Source of the DNA: Echria macrotheca
Taxonomy: Eukaryota > Ascomycota > Sordariomycetes > Sordariales > Schizotheciaceae
Reading direction: 5' to 3'
DNA length: 64,000 nucleotides
Assembly (NCBI GenBank): GCA_030411725.1
Contig: MU839832.1
Coordinates: forward strand, 558,001 to 622,000
Position numbers and translations under genes: made by a program. Below the pieces are notes generated by a model, which worked only from the letters and a program-made list of their open reading frames with translations, made no database searches and was not told the origin of the DNA. Shown piece after piece: positions 1 through 11,780 of this stretch (position 1 is its first letter; every line of letters begins with the position of its first letter).

Positions 1-1611
1 CATCAGGGCAGAGCTCCCAATGCTCGTCACCCCGCACTCCATCTTGATGTGCCATTGGTAACACACCTACCGTGCAAAACCGTGTCTTTGGACGGTCTCG
101 GCGGCAGAGCATTCCAAAAAACACAGTAATCAGATCGAGCTGAGCTGGAACTGGCGGTCCTTTGACATAGCGCCCGGCTGGGAATGCGACTGCCGCAGGT
201 AACACGGACCGCGCAGTGCGGAAAGCTGTCACGAGAGCAGAGAGGCTGCCCGGGCAATATAACACCCATACAACCGTATAGCAAAAAGATAATAACACAG
301 ACACTCGGTGCATTCTGCGAGACGCGTTAGCACACGCAGAACTATGATGCGCTCCGACGGCTGCGACCGGACGAGATCGAGAAGAGTCCAAGGAATCCAC
401 CTCCAAAACTTGGGTTCAGCCAATCCCGCCCAGGGCCAAGTCCAGCCGGACGGTGCTGTCGTCGGGGGTGGTTGCCTAACAGTTGACAGCCAGAGCGCTG
501 ACAGGCCGTGTTAGTGAGATGCATCACAGACGGCAGGGGTGCTGTGTAGGTGGTGCTCAATTTCTGCGGGCGCGGCGTGCCAACGCCTTGCTCCTGGTCG
601 CGGTGTGTGGGAGAGGCCCCATGCTCAGACCCGCCCGCCGTGTGCTCCTCCTCCAGAGTCTCAAACACTTACCACCAACTCTGATTTTTTCCGACTCTCT
701 GTCCTAAAAACCCCCCTCAAGGCGATTTCTTCTGTCGACCAAGACACAGAACATCCCACCATTTAAGGCGATCAAGTCCTGTCATAGGCACCCACGCGGC
801 ATACCGTCCCTGTCTCGACGAAATTGAGACAAAGCCTGCGAATTCCTGCCGACGAAGCCGCCCTTTCGCGAGTTGCCCTCTGCGACTTGTTTTTCCCGAC
901 CGTGACAGCCTTCCCCCCCGAGAACACGCACCACGAACATCGCTGCGCCCGCCCCCGACGGTGACTGGCTCTTGCCTCGCTCATCAGCGATCTAGTCTTC
1001 GCGACGCTTCTTTTTGTGGGCGGCATCTGCTTACCGACCGGCGCCACGCAGAATAAAACAACACGACAGCACCGCAAAAGCTTTTTCTGGCGACTTTAGC
1101 ACCCGGACTGCTTGCGCTCCCTGTGACGGTCAAGCAACTCCACCAAACCCCGGCGACGATAACCACCCTCCCCATCCGCCGTCTTCCGACAAGGTTTTTT
1201 TTTGCTCTTGAATCATCCCAACTTCCACCGAAGCCCGGGCATCCCGACATTCCTTTGAAGCAGACGGGGCTCCTCTTCCCCACCCCCCTCCCCCTCGCAC
1301 AAGTTGAGATCGCTTCTGAGAAAGTAAGTCACGGTCGCTCATTCCCCGTTCCCGCCGCCGCGCACCTCCCCCAATCGCTGGCTACGTGGTGCATTTATTT
1401 CTAGTATCTGGTTTGCCGTCGGACAACGTCTACGCACCTTTGCTGACATTTGATTCTTTGACATCAGCTGCCCAGAAGTGTATCGCACCCCCGCTCCCCA
1501 CGCGTCCCTCCCCCCTCTTAGACTGCCCTCCGATCGGTTGGGAACTGTCGGTCATTACCAAGACTCCGTAACCAGTGTGCGCCATCTCTTTGGCTGGCGA
1601 GGATTTTCACA
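1..1611. other. Intergenic region and 5' leader of the PP1 gene
   Basis: No convincing gene is seen here; all open frames are short and lack protein-like composition. From about 780 the + strand becomes C/T-rich, as in leaders of highly expressed fungal genes. A plausible 5'UTR intron runs 1324-1467: donor GTAAGT, acceptor CATCAG, and a CTGAC branch-like motif near 1443. This intron is inferred, not proven. Confidence 0.5.
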
Positions 1612-2758
1612 ATGTCGGACCAGCACGAGGTCGACCTCGACTCGATAATTGACCGCCTTCTGGAAGTGAGAGGCAGCCGCCCGGGCAAGCAGGTCCAGCT
1701 GCTCGAGGCCGAGATCCGCTACCTCTGCACCAAGGCTCGTGAGATATTCATTTCGCAGCCCATTCTGCTCGAGCTCGAAGCCCCCATCAAGGTATGTCTC
1801 TCTCCTCTTTTAAACCCTCTGGCTAACAATTCAAGATCTGTGGTGACATCCACGGCCAATACTATGACCTCCTTCGACTTTTCGAATACGGCGGGTTCCC
1901 GCCCGAGGCGAACTACCTCTTCTTGGGCGATTACGTCGATCGTGGCAAGCAGTCCCTCGAGACCATCTGCCTCCTCCTCGCGTACAAGATCAAGTACCCG
2001 GAGAACTTCTTTATCTTGCGAGGAAACCACGAATGCGCGTCGATCAACCGCATTTACGGTTTCTACGACGAGTGCAAGCGGCGGTATAACATCAAGCTGT
2101 GGAAGACGTTCACCGATTGCTTCAACTGCCTCCCGATCGCCGCCATCATTGACGAGAAGATCTTCACCATGCACGGTGGCCTCAGCCCCGATCTGAACTC
2201 GATGGAGCAGATCCGCCGCGTTATGCGTCCTACCGATGTAAGTGTTTTGTTTCTTTTCCTCTTGCCAGGACCGCAGGCCCGTGCCTGGATCCCAGAAACT
2301 GACTCTCGCTAGATTCCGGACTGTGGCCTGCTTTGCGACCTCCTGTGGTCCGACCCCGATAAGGATATTACGGGTTGGAGCGAGAACGACCGCGGTGTCT
2401 CGTTCACGTTTGGTCCGGACGTGGTGTCTCGCTTCCTGCAAAAACACGACATGGATCTTATCTGCCGTGCCCACCAGGTCGTGGAGGACGGATACGAGTT
2501 CTTCTCCAAGCGTCAGCTCGTGACGCTGTTCAGCGCCCCGAACTACTGCGGCGAATTCGACAATGCCGGTGCCATGATGAGCGTGGATGAGAGCCTGCTC
2601 TGCTCTTTCCAGGTTGGTTATTTTGTCGGCTCTCTTTTACAGCACGCTGACCAATTCGTTAGATCCTCAAACCTGCAGAGAAGAAACAAAAGTATGTTCA
2701 TGGCCTTGGAGGCAGTAGCAGACCCATCACTCCTCCCAGGAAGCAGTCAAAAACCTAA
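1612..2758 (+). CDS. glc7: Serine/threonine protein phosphatase PP1 catalytic subunit
   Basis: Four exons join in frame (1612-1791, 1836-2237, 2313-2612, 2663-2758) to give 325 aa, the usual PP1 length. The introns of 44, 75 and 50 bp are all GT-AG. The metallophosphatase signatures are intact: GDIHG (residues 63-67), GDYVDRG (91-97), RGNHE, MHGGLSPDL, RAHQ and SAPNYCGEFDNAG. The tail ends in the basic, proline-containing PITPPRKQSKT typical of PP1 rather than PP2A. PP1 dephosphorylates Ser/Thr in nuclear and cytoplasmic targets and controls mitotic exit, glycogen metabolism and other processes through regulatory subunits; fungi usually carry one essential copy (GLC7 in yeast, bimG in Aspergillus). 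The start has a good context (CACAATG) and is the first ATG of the frame. No anomaly is seen. Confidence 0.98.
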
Positions 2759-4451
2759 GTAACGTTTATACGAACACGGGTCGTCTTCTAGGTTCGGTCG
2801 CCGATAAGCCTGTTTTTCCCACGACGATCTCGGCGGACAACGATTGACTCCTCCCGCCGGTGCATCTGCTGCCTCCGAACTCTCACCTGGGCTGCCTGGC
2901 CGCCGTCCAAGCCAATCCGACAACTAAACATCTTATGCCGGACCGTTTCGAGTCGTGTCTTCAGCGAGTGTGTTTGCTATCAATCTGCCGAAAAAAGAAA
3001 ATAAAACTTGTGTTTGGGAGAGGGTGTCCATTTTTTGGAAGAGATGAATAACGAAGTCTCCTTGTCGAAGTCAGGGCGGAGAGAAGGTATAGATAAGCGG
3101 TTATGGCTAGGGAAGTTAGTGCTGCTTTCAAGGCATTGGTCTTTTTTCCCGTGTCACCGCTGTTCCCACCCTGTATACCGGTCATGCTTTGACGCCGTTT
3201 TCGACATGACGACCTGTACAACTTTGGGAGCTCCAGGTCTCTTTTCCCATTAATCGGCCCACAACCCAAGCAACCAGATTCCATCAGCACGATGTTCGCT
3301 ACTAGGCACGGAAAAGCTCAACTACACTTGGGCGAGGTAATGATGTGTGCATGTGTCGGGAGGCAAAAGACGGAGGATCGGATGGCAAAGGGAATGGGAA
3401 CTCGGGGAAAGAATGTGGAAGGGGAGGGTTGCTCTTGGAAGGAAATGGTAGTTGATGGGTCAGCGTTATTTTGAAAGTGTCTTGGTCCGTTTACTTGGCA
3501 TGGTGATTGAGGATGGGATGATGAAGAAGAGAAGAGAAAGAGAATGATGACGAGTAAACAGAAGTTTTTTACAGTTGTATGATGGTTTTTTCCTTGTGTC
3601 TTTTTTTGCTTTGCTTGCTCGTTGTTTTATGGGATGACAATTCAGTTTTTGTTGATGTTTTTGGTGATTTTTTGTGCCTTTTCTCGCCTTTTTGTTCGCC
3701 TTTTTGATCGTGTTGATGGTTTCCGAAAGGTTTGATTTTGACTTGATTCTGCTTGTTGGGTTGGGTTGGGTTGTGATTTGTGTGATTGAGTGGGAGGGTA
3801 TGGATGTGGATGTGGCTCAGATGTGTGTGGTCCAGGTACCCCGGTGGCTCACAGCTTCGGAATCGGGGGTCGATGGGGATGGATGGTGGTGGAGGATGGT
3901 GGATGGTGAAGGGTGGTTGGTGGATGGTAGATGAATGGTGGTGGATGGTTGGAAGGTTGGAAGAGTGTCAGTCAGTCAGGTGAGGTTGAGATAGAGGTAG
4001 TTAGAGGCAGTCAGTCAGTCAGTCGATTAATAAAGAGGATGATGATTATTTTAACTTTTTGGGGTGGGGGGGGGGGGGGTTCCCTTTTTGTTGCTGTTGC
4101 TGTTGTTGTTGTGACTCGGCGTCTGTCTCTCTGGTGCCTGGTGCCAGTCAAGTTAATAGGGCGAGTATGGTATGAGGGGGTATGGTATGGGGTATATGGT
4201 ATATGGTACGGTGTATTTGTTGTCTACTTGCATTTCGGGTACCCTGTTCGGAAGTAGCCTCTTCGGAACAAGTTGGCTGGCTGTGAGGATTAGAGTACTA
4301 ACAAAACGACGGCTTCCATGGGACCTGAGTCAACACTGCGTCAAGCGAGGAAGGAGAACAGAACAGGGTCTTGTCTGGCTATGGATACCAACTACGGGGA
4401 CATACCCATTCTTTGATACCAATCATGTATTGGCGGTGCGGAAAGACGAAG
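2759..4451. other. Convergent 3' intergenic region with G/T-rich low-complexity DNA
   Basis: This separates the convergent PP1 and SelW-like genes. About 2760-3050 looks like PP1 3'UTR. From about 3500 to 4230 the + strand is strongly T/G-rich, with degenerate GGATGGTG units (about 3860-3960), CAGT repeats (3968-4022), a G run (4061-4079, one interruption) and GTATGGTATG units (about 4166-4210). The open frames here are translations of these repeats and are not supported as genes. Confidence 0.6.
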
Positions 4452-5756
4452 TCATTCACAGTCTTCGCATTTCTCCTTCCCACCGGGAGCACACGAAGCA
4501 GACGCAGACGCCTTACCACTAGAACCGCTAACCGTCACGTCCTTCTTACTCTTCCTCGTATCCTTCCCTCCATCTGCTACACCCTCTCCGGTAACGGGCG
4601 TGTCCTTTGATGCTGAACGGGGATAGTCGCGGTCAACATGTCCTAGGTTGCGGTCTGGTTGGATGACGTCTCTGACGCGGCGTTTTAGTTCCTTTTTCTT
4701 GGTATTAGCTATCTCTCTCCTACATTGGATGTGTTTGATCAAGGCAGTTGAGTGGTGTTGTATTCTCTGCGAATCCCGTGGAAATAAGCTGTCCTGTGAA
4801 GAGAGTGGGCGGGAGGAAGGGGAAGAAAGTTGAATGGCCAGAAACACAGGGAGCTCAAGTGGTATGACTTGTAAAGGGCGGGAAGAGTAGGCAGAGACCC
4901 CATGGAAAGACACATGGACGGCGGACAAAAGACACCGAAACACTTCCCTCATCCCCTGACAACAGAAATGGCGCTGGCACACACGGCATACATATATATA
5001 TATATGTACACCGCATCTATCAACCACCAAAGCAAGAAAAGAATAGAAGGAAGTACCTTGGTCTCAGGAAATCCCCCGTCAACCTTCCGATCCCACAGCA
5101 CTTTACGCTGAACTGTGGGTGTCTCGGTCCCCTCTGATGATGGATCGGTCTGTGCTGAAGACAGAATCTCAACGGTAAACACGCCGCCCGTCGCCGGCTG
5201 GAGGGCGACCTCGCCTAGGGAGGTGGAGAAGGTCGAGAGGAGTTCTTGGGCGTACTAATTTTCCATGATTAGTTATCTGTCTAAATGATATGTAGTGACG
5301 GGATTGACGTTAGTGGTAGGTGATGGTTCCGGGGAAGGGGGTTGTTTGCCCAGGGGCTTTTTGAGAGAGAGTACATGGTGGCCCAGCTAGGTTTAGGGGA
5401 TAGTAATCTTTTGATTTCTAATGACCAGCCAGGAGACGTGAGAGTATCCCACCATGGCATGTTATCCGCACATGTCCTCCCTCTACCTATCTACCTCAGC
5501 CCGCATCAAGGGAGATATGGTAGATAGCTGCTTGGTCCCCGACATGCCAGCTGAAACACTGCAGGAAAAGAAATCAACGCGGGATGGACTTGGAAAAAAG
5601 AAAAGGAATTAAAAAAAGGAAGCAGAGACATATACGTACATACGCCGCCCTCAACAGCCACTTGCACTGCGTGCAAAACCGGATGGTGACGCGGGGCAGA
5701 GAAAAGGACGTCCCCGAAACATCCCCGCTCTGCTGTGGACTCGTTATTTCAGACAT
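4452..5756 (-). CDS. SelW/SelT/SelH-like (Rdx family) thioredoxin-fold protein
   Basis: Three exons on the minus strand (5756-5640, 5254-5057, 4691-4452) give 184 aa. Exon 1 carries RVTIRFCTQCKWLLRAAY, which holds the family CxxC redox motif (residues 28-31). Exon 2 carries ATGGVFTVEI and LWDRKVDGGFPETK, and exon 3 continues with ELKRRVRDVIQP and LGHVDR, the conserved Rdx core order. The last ~50 residues are Lys/Ser/Asp-rich and end with three cysteines (CAPGGKEKCEDCE). Animal SelW has selenocysteine at the second Cys position; here both are cysteine, as expected because fungi lack Sec insertion. The role is probably thiol redox but is not well defined in fungi. Introns of 385 and 365 bp are long for this genome; the second holds an AT run near 4991-5006. 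The exon 3 acceptor was chosen at 4692-4693, the first AG that keeps ETK-ELKRR. Confidence 0.9.
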
Positions 5757-6603
5757 TGAATACCAAGTATGTGTTTAAATCTGGTATCGAATCCTGACAC
5801 ACTTGACAACCAAGGCGTGGGAATTGGTTGATGGTTGGTTGATAATTAGTTCTAAGCTCCTCAAAAAGAATCGTGGTTGTTGGCCGATGACGAAGAGGGG
5901 CAGATACGTTTACAAATCTACAGCCATCACTTTTAATATGCAAAAAATCACCACACTTAAACAACAAAACACTCGATTGAAACCTGATGCTAGAGGATCG
6001 GCCCCTTGCTCCTCCCCCAGACAAGAAACGCTGGAAAAAAACCGTGCTCATCATTCGCCTCAGTTATCATTCCGTCAATCCCATTTAGAAAACAGCCACC
6101 TCCGTCAGCTTGGAGGGGACACCTATATACACATTGTGAAAAGCCCCTCCCCAAAAGTACAACCACGGAAAAAAACAAGACGAAGAAGTAAAGAAAAAGG
6201 AAATAGAACTATTACATGCTGAAGAGCTGCTAAGCCTTGCCTGTGTGAAAAGCTGCAGGGTAGAAAAATGGAAAGGGGGTATGACTTTGTAGCATCATCG
6301 TACGCGCGCCGCCATGTCATCCTCATCCCTTTCCGTGACATCGCTTCTTCCACACAGAACTACTGGCTCCGCCGTCGGTCATAAGGGGCAAAGACGGTCC
6401 GCCGGCCTCGTTTCCGTTGATGCTCGGTGTCATCCAACGGCTGCTGACTTTCCCTCCCGGTTGCTCTTCCGATCCCGCTTTGTCTTTTTTGCCCGTTTTT
6501 AGTTCGCCTGACCCGATGCCACGGGTATTTTCGCCGATTGAAGGACCATCAAGCTAGTCATCCTCCCCGTCTCCGAATTAGATAAGGTATAAAAATCGCC
6601 GCC
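5757..6603. other. Intergenic region between two minus-strand genes
   Basis: This holds the upstream region of the SelW-like gene and the 3' region of the G gamma gene. It is A/C-rich at 5800-6200 and C/T-rich at 6300-6560. I see no supported gene or clear element. Confidence 0.5.
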
Positions 6604-7148
6604 TTACATGACCACGCAGCACCCGCCGTTCGTTGGTGGCGCGTACGGGTCCTCGCCCTTAGGAACAGGCCCCCAGACGCTCGGCACCATGTAGTCTCGC
6701 GTGCTGTTGCAATACGCAATGATACTGAAGAAAGTCAGCGACTGTCAATCCATCTGCACAATTGCCCGTACCTCTTGGATGCCTGGCTGACGGGGATGCG
6801 TTCCCGCTCGAGGTCCTCGCGTAGCCGGTTGTTCAGCTCCGTGAGCCGACGAAGCTTCAGGTCCGCCATGCTCTGCTTGTTCTTCTTGATTTGCGACGGA
6901 TCGCCGACGTCGCGGGATGTGTATTGAGGCATCGTGTGCGGTGATCTGGGTGTCTGAGACAGTCGCTTGGTCTTGCGCGATGGCGAGAGCCCCGAGTTGG
7001 TCGTCGAGTCCGACGCTCGATTGAGCGGGTTGACGGGCGATGCGGTCGCTGCTCTGCTGGTGCTCGGCTGTCGGCGTGTATCGGCGGTCGACACCTGTCG
7101 CGGGGACGAGATGGACGACTCGTCAATCCAATCGGTCTGCTTCGACAT
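6604..7148 (-). CDS. Heterotrimeric G-protein gamma subunit
   Basis: Two exons (7148-6772 and 6724-6604) are joined across a 47-bp GT-AG intron. The conserved core starts at an internal Met (6932, MPQYTSRDVGDPSQIKKNKQ) and continues with a coiled-coil helix (SMADLKLRRLTELNNRLRED), then STRDYMVPSVWGPVPKGEDPY and the end NGGCCVVM. CVVM is a CaaX box for prenylation, and the preceding Cys is a likely palmitoylation site. Gamma pairs with G beta and anchors the dimer to the plasma membrane for pheromone, nutrient and virulence signalling. From Met 6932 the product is 93 aa, the usual fungal length. The frame stays open upstream to an ATG at 7148 with A at -3, giving 165 aa with a Ser/Thr/Arg-rich, GC3-rich N-terminal extension. 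Which start is used cannot be settled from sequence alone; identity of the core is certain. Confidence 0.95.
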
Positions 7149-8375
7149 GATGCCGTGTCAGCCTTCAATCGCCCTCTTGATTCTGCGTCCTGCCTCCGGC
7201 TGTGGTTCCCCCTCCCAGCTTCGAGTGTGCGACGTGCTGTGCGTGCGTCGTCGTCCGGGGCAATTGTCGACGTGCCGTGTGTCCCGTTGGAGGCGGTGCC
7301 ATGGCTGACAGGGTCAAAGGAGCTTCCGACTTACCAAAATGGAGTGGAGAGTTGCGAGCGCGGCTGGTCGCTTTGTCGATGAGAAGGTGCGGTTGATTGG
7401 AATGCGACTTCTGAAAGACTGGGAATGAGCGGATTGGCGAGGCGTCGGAAGAGGAAGGAGTCGACTCCTGAGCGGCGCGGTTGGCCTGTGCTTCTCAAGC
7501 AAATGAGATGGCCCGACTGTGGCAGGGGGGTGCTTGAGATTGCCCTTGGCCGGATATATTCATATTCCTGAGAAGTGCATTTCTATGAATACCTACAGCC
7601 TCTGTGCAACCTCGACGCGTCTATCCGTCGATGCTGCCCAAACTTTCGTTCTTGATCTCGCGTTGCATGTCCACCCATCGTTGCATGAATCTCTACGAAC
7701 CCAGAGGTCTCCTGCCCTGAAGACAAGGAGCTAGCATATCCGCGATATGTTGGCACGCGTCCGTTAACAAGAGGACCGGCTCTTGTTAGCTGCGACAAAG
7801 TCAAGGAGCCACCATAGCTTGGACTGGTTCCGTAACACACGCAGAACAAACCACCAGCTCCCTGTGACTAGAAAGGCGATTGTGATTACCTAGACTTAAG
7901 CGAAACTGGACCCTTTGGCGTCACAGCTCTGAGTTTTTCTCACGGTCCATCCGCACTGCCCCGCTTTTAGTATTGTCCTGGAGCAACGGCTGCCCCACCT
8001 ATTCTTCCCTTGCGATTACAACCAAAGTTGATGTCGAACGCGTTTTCACGTTTGCATCGATTCATCCAAAGAAAGAAAAGCAGAATCCAAGAGCACTGCG
8101 AACTCAGCCGATTTCTCCACTGCAGGTCATCTTGCGGTTTCTCGTGCTGGTGTTTCAAACCAATGCAAATCACGTGACCCGGAATTTCAGCCCACAAATC
8201 AATCCGGGAAAATCGTGCCTTCCTGTCAGGGCTTTCGACAACCACCTTCTCCACGAGGCGAAAAACTCGACAGCGCAGCCAAGTCGTCAGCAACCCCTCA
8301 CGCTGCCTTGCGCTGCTCGTTTAACACCGAAACAATCTCCTCATCACCTGCGCCGCGCAGAGGAGGTTGCCCATC
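7149..8375. other. Divergent promoter region, G gamma (-) / eIF3a (+)
   Basis: This is the shared upstream region of two divergently transcribed genes. There are several short open frames on both strands, none protein-like. C/T-rich stretches near 8220-8370 are probably the eIF3a leader. No TATA box is evident. Confidence 0.5.
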
Positions 8376-11300
8376 ATGGTACGTTGAGTCGCGATACTCT
8401 TGCTACATTTAGGCATCGCCCTGTGCCCCTCCCTCCCTTCCGACATGTTGCACATCCAAGCTGTTGCCCCTCACTGACCGCGTCGACAGCCTCCGCCGCC
8501 GCACCAGAAGCCCGAAAATGTCCTCAAGCGGGCTCAGGAGCTCATCGGGGTCAACCAGGCCTCGGCGGCCCTGACCCTGTTGCATGAGCACATCACCTCG
8601 AAGCGATCCCGCAATGTTCCCATCACGTCGCTCGAGCCGGTCATGGTCCTCTTGGTCGAGCTCTCAGTCGAACAGAAGAAGGGAAAGCTAGCCAAGGACG
8701 CACTCTACCAATACAAGAACATCGCCCAGAATACAAACGTTGCTACTATCGAGGTTTGTAAACGTTTGCCTCTGCGACAACAGGCCATGATGCTGACGGG
8801 TGCTTAGTTGGTTCTGAAAAAATTCATCGAGTTGGCCGCGGCAAAGGTCACCTCCGCACAAGCGAAAGCCGATGAGGTCCAGTCCTCGATTGATGCGACC
8901 ACCGGGTCTGCCAGTGTCGACGACCTAGAGGCGAGCGAGACACCCGAGTCTATCCTCCTCGCCACCGTATCTGGCGAGCAGTCCAAGGACCGTACCGATC
9001 GTGCCATTGTCACCCCGTGGCTCAAGTTCCTCTGGGAAGCCTACCGCACGGTGTTGGATATTCTCCGAAACAATGCCCGTCTCGAGCTTCTCTACCAGAG
9101 CACTGCCACGCAGGCCTTCGACTTCTGTCTCAAGTACACCCGCAAGACCGAGTTCCGCCGTCTCTGCGACCTTCTGCGTAACCATGTCTCGACGGCCGCC
9201 AAGTTCTCGGCTCAGATGCACGCCATCAACCTGAACGACCCCGATACGCTGCAGCGCCACCTCGAGACACGCTTCCAGCAGCTTAACGTTGCGGTCGAGC
9301 TGGAGCTTTGGCAGGAGGGCTTCAAGAGCGTGGAGGATATTCACACGCTGCTCAACCTGAGCAAGCGCCCGGCCAAGAACATCATGATGGCCAACTACTA
9401 CGAGAAGCTCACTCGTATCTTCCTGGTCGGCGAGAACTACCTCTTCCATGCCGCCGCCTGGTCGCGTTACTACAACTTGCTTCGTCAGTCCGCCGCTATC
9501 GTGGCTACTGGGCAAGGCAAGAAGTCGGACAACCCGCCCACCAGCGAGGCCGACCTTCAGAGAGCCGCTACCTTTGTTATCCTCTCTGCCCTGTCGATTC
9601 CCGTCATCAGCACATCTCGTTCTCGCGGCGCCATGGTCGACTTCGACGAGGCCCGCAAGAACAAGAATTCTCGTCTGACGCACCTTCTCGGTATGGCCCA
9701 GGCCCCGACCCGTGCCGGCTTGTTCCGCGACGCTCTCTCCAAGTCGCTGCTTCGCCGCGCCCGTCCTCAGATTCGGGATCTTTACAACATTTTGGAAGTG
9801 GACTTCCACCCTCTCTCGATTTGCCAAAAGATATCTCCCATCCTCACCCAAATTGGTGCCGACGACGAGATGCAGAAGTACATCCTCCCTCTGCAGCAGG
9901 TGATTCTTACCCGCCTTTTCCAGCAGCTCTCGCAGGTATACGAGACTGTTGATTTGGCGTTTGTCGAGAGCCTCGCTCAGTTCCCGGAGCCCTTCCAGGT
10001 CACTCGCAGCACCATTGAGAAGTTCATCATGAATGGAAACAAGAAGGGTGACTTGGCCATCCGCATGGACCATGCCACTGGCGTCTTGAGCTTTGATGCT
10101 GATGTTTTCTCGTCGGCCAAGGCTGCACATGCTGGCTCTGGTTCTGGGTCCGCCGAGGCCGAAGGTGGTTCCGTCCAGCGTCTGCAGAGCACACCTTCTC
10201 AGATTGTCCGTTCTCAACTCACCCGCCTTGCCGAAGCCCTTTTCACCACGTGCCGCTACATTGATCCATCCTTCAATCAGGCTCGCATCCAAACCCGCGA
10301 TGCTGCGCTTGCGCGTGCTAAGGCTGGCTCTGAGCAAGAGCATCTCGACATTCTTGCCAGAAAAGAAGTCATCCAGAAGCGCAAGGACAAGGCATCTGAA
10401 GCTCAGGCTGCGAGGGAGAAGGAGAATGCTCGCAAGAAGATGCTGCAGGAGCAGGCACTTCAGCAGGCCGAAGCCGCCCGTCTCGCCGAGGAGCAGAAGA
10501 TCCGAGAGATGAAGCGCATGCAGAATGAGCGCGAAGCTATCAAGAGGAAGGAGGTTGAGAACATGTTGAAGGACATGAAGCTCGAGGACTTGGGCGGCGA
10601 GGACCTCGATAATCTGGACAGCAACAAGATCCGGATGATCAAGCTGCAGCAACTCGAGCGGGAGAAGAACACCATCTCTGAGAAGCTCAGGATTACTGGC
10701 AAGCGTCTGGACCATCTGGAGCGTGCCTTCCGGAAGGAAGAGGCTAAGAAACTTCCTGAGGATTATGCTAGGCAGCGCGAGCGGGATCTTGCGGCTTACG
10801 AGCTAATCAAGGTTCAGACTCTGAAGGAGGCTGAGGCCAAACACAAGGAGGACGTTGAACTCAAGCACCGCCTCAGCAGACTCATGCCCTTCTACGAGTC
10901 GTTCCGCGCCAACCTCCACGAGCGCCGCCGCGACGAGTTTGAGAAGCGGCGTCGCGACGCTGAGCGGGAGCTTGAGAAGCAAGTCAACGCTCGCAGGAAG
11001 GAATACCGGGAGAAGAAGCTCCGCGAGAAGCGAGAGAAGGAGGAGAAGGAGCGGGCGCTCCGCGAGGCGGAGGAGCGTGCAGAGAGAGAGAAGGAGGAGG
11101 AGAGAAGACGGCAAGAGGCCCGCAGAGAGGAAATGCAGCGCCTCAAGGAGGAAAAGGAGAAGGAGCGCGAGAAGCTCAAGGAACTGGCCGCTCGTCAGCT
11201 TCAGCGCGAAGAGGAAGCGATGGCCCGGCGCAAGGCCGAGAAGGCGGCTGCGGCTGCCGCCCCTGTTCCGGTCCGGAGAGAAGCCGAGGCGTCCGCCACT

Positions 11301-11780
11301 GTTGCCCCGCCCCGACTGCCACTTGCCGGCACCAAGCCCAGCTGGAGAGAACGCGAGGCCGCCAAGGCTGCATCGGGTGGTGCGCCTGCCAGCTCCGACA
11401 CAGCCCCTCCTCCGGCACGGGCTCCCATACCCGTCCGGAGTGCCGCCCCCGAGAGAGTTGGATCGCCCATGGAGCGGACCGACTCCAACGACAGACCGGC
11501 TGGCCCGCCTCGTCTCAACTTGGCCGGCAAGACATCAAGCTGGCGCGACAGAGAGGCGGCCAAGGGTGGCAGCAGTGGTGGAAGTGTACCCCCGCCGCCG
11601 GAGCGGAACGGCCCCCCTCTGCGGTCGGCATCGGGTCGGGGTGTCCCGATGGAGAGAGGAGACTCGGGCCGAGGCGAGAACGGCAGGGACACGCCACCGT
11701 CGGAGACGCTCAAACCCAGCGGTGCGCCTGGCAAGTGGGTTCCGAGATTCAAGCGAGGCGGGGACGCGGGCGGCAACTGA
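8376..11780 (+). CDS. tif32: Eukaryotic translation initiation factor 3 subunit A (eIF3a)
   Basis: Three coding exons (8376-8378, 8490-8753, 8808-11780) give 1079 aa. The first coding exon is the ATG alone: GTACGT follows directly, and the 111-bp intron ends CGACAG before CCTCCGCCGCCGCACCAG, giving MPPPPHQKPENVLKRAQELI, the family N-terminus. Introns 1 and 2 are phase 0. The N-terminal half is helical repeats followed by the PCI winged helix (about residues 423-520, FHPLSICQKI to VLSFDADVF). Residues ~560-860 are a long Lys/Glu/Arg coiled coil (the spectrin-like region). The C-terminus is low complexity and contains two copies of an RL-x-LAG-x3-SWRxREAAK motif. eIF3a is the scaffold of eIF3 on the 40S ribosome, bridging mRNA entry and exit sites. 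Large antisense frames inside this gene are shadows of its codon bias. Confidence 0.97.

Noticed and set aside
4991..5006. AT dinucleotide run as a promoter element
   Set aside because: It lies inside an intron of the SelW-like gene and is a plain microsatellite.
8925..10715. 596-codon open frame on the minus strand
   Set aside because: It lies wholly antisense to eIF3a and its Leu/Val/Gly-rich product mirrors the codon bias of that gene.
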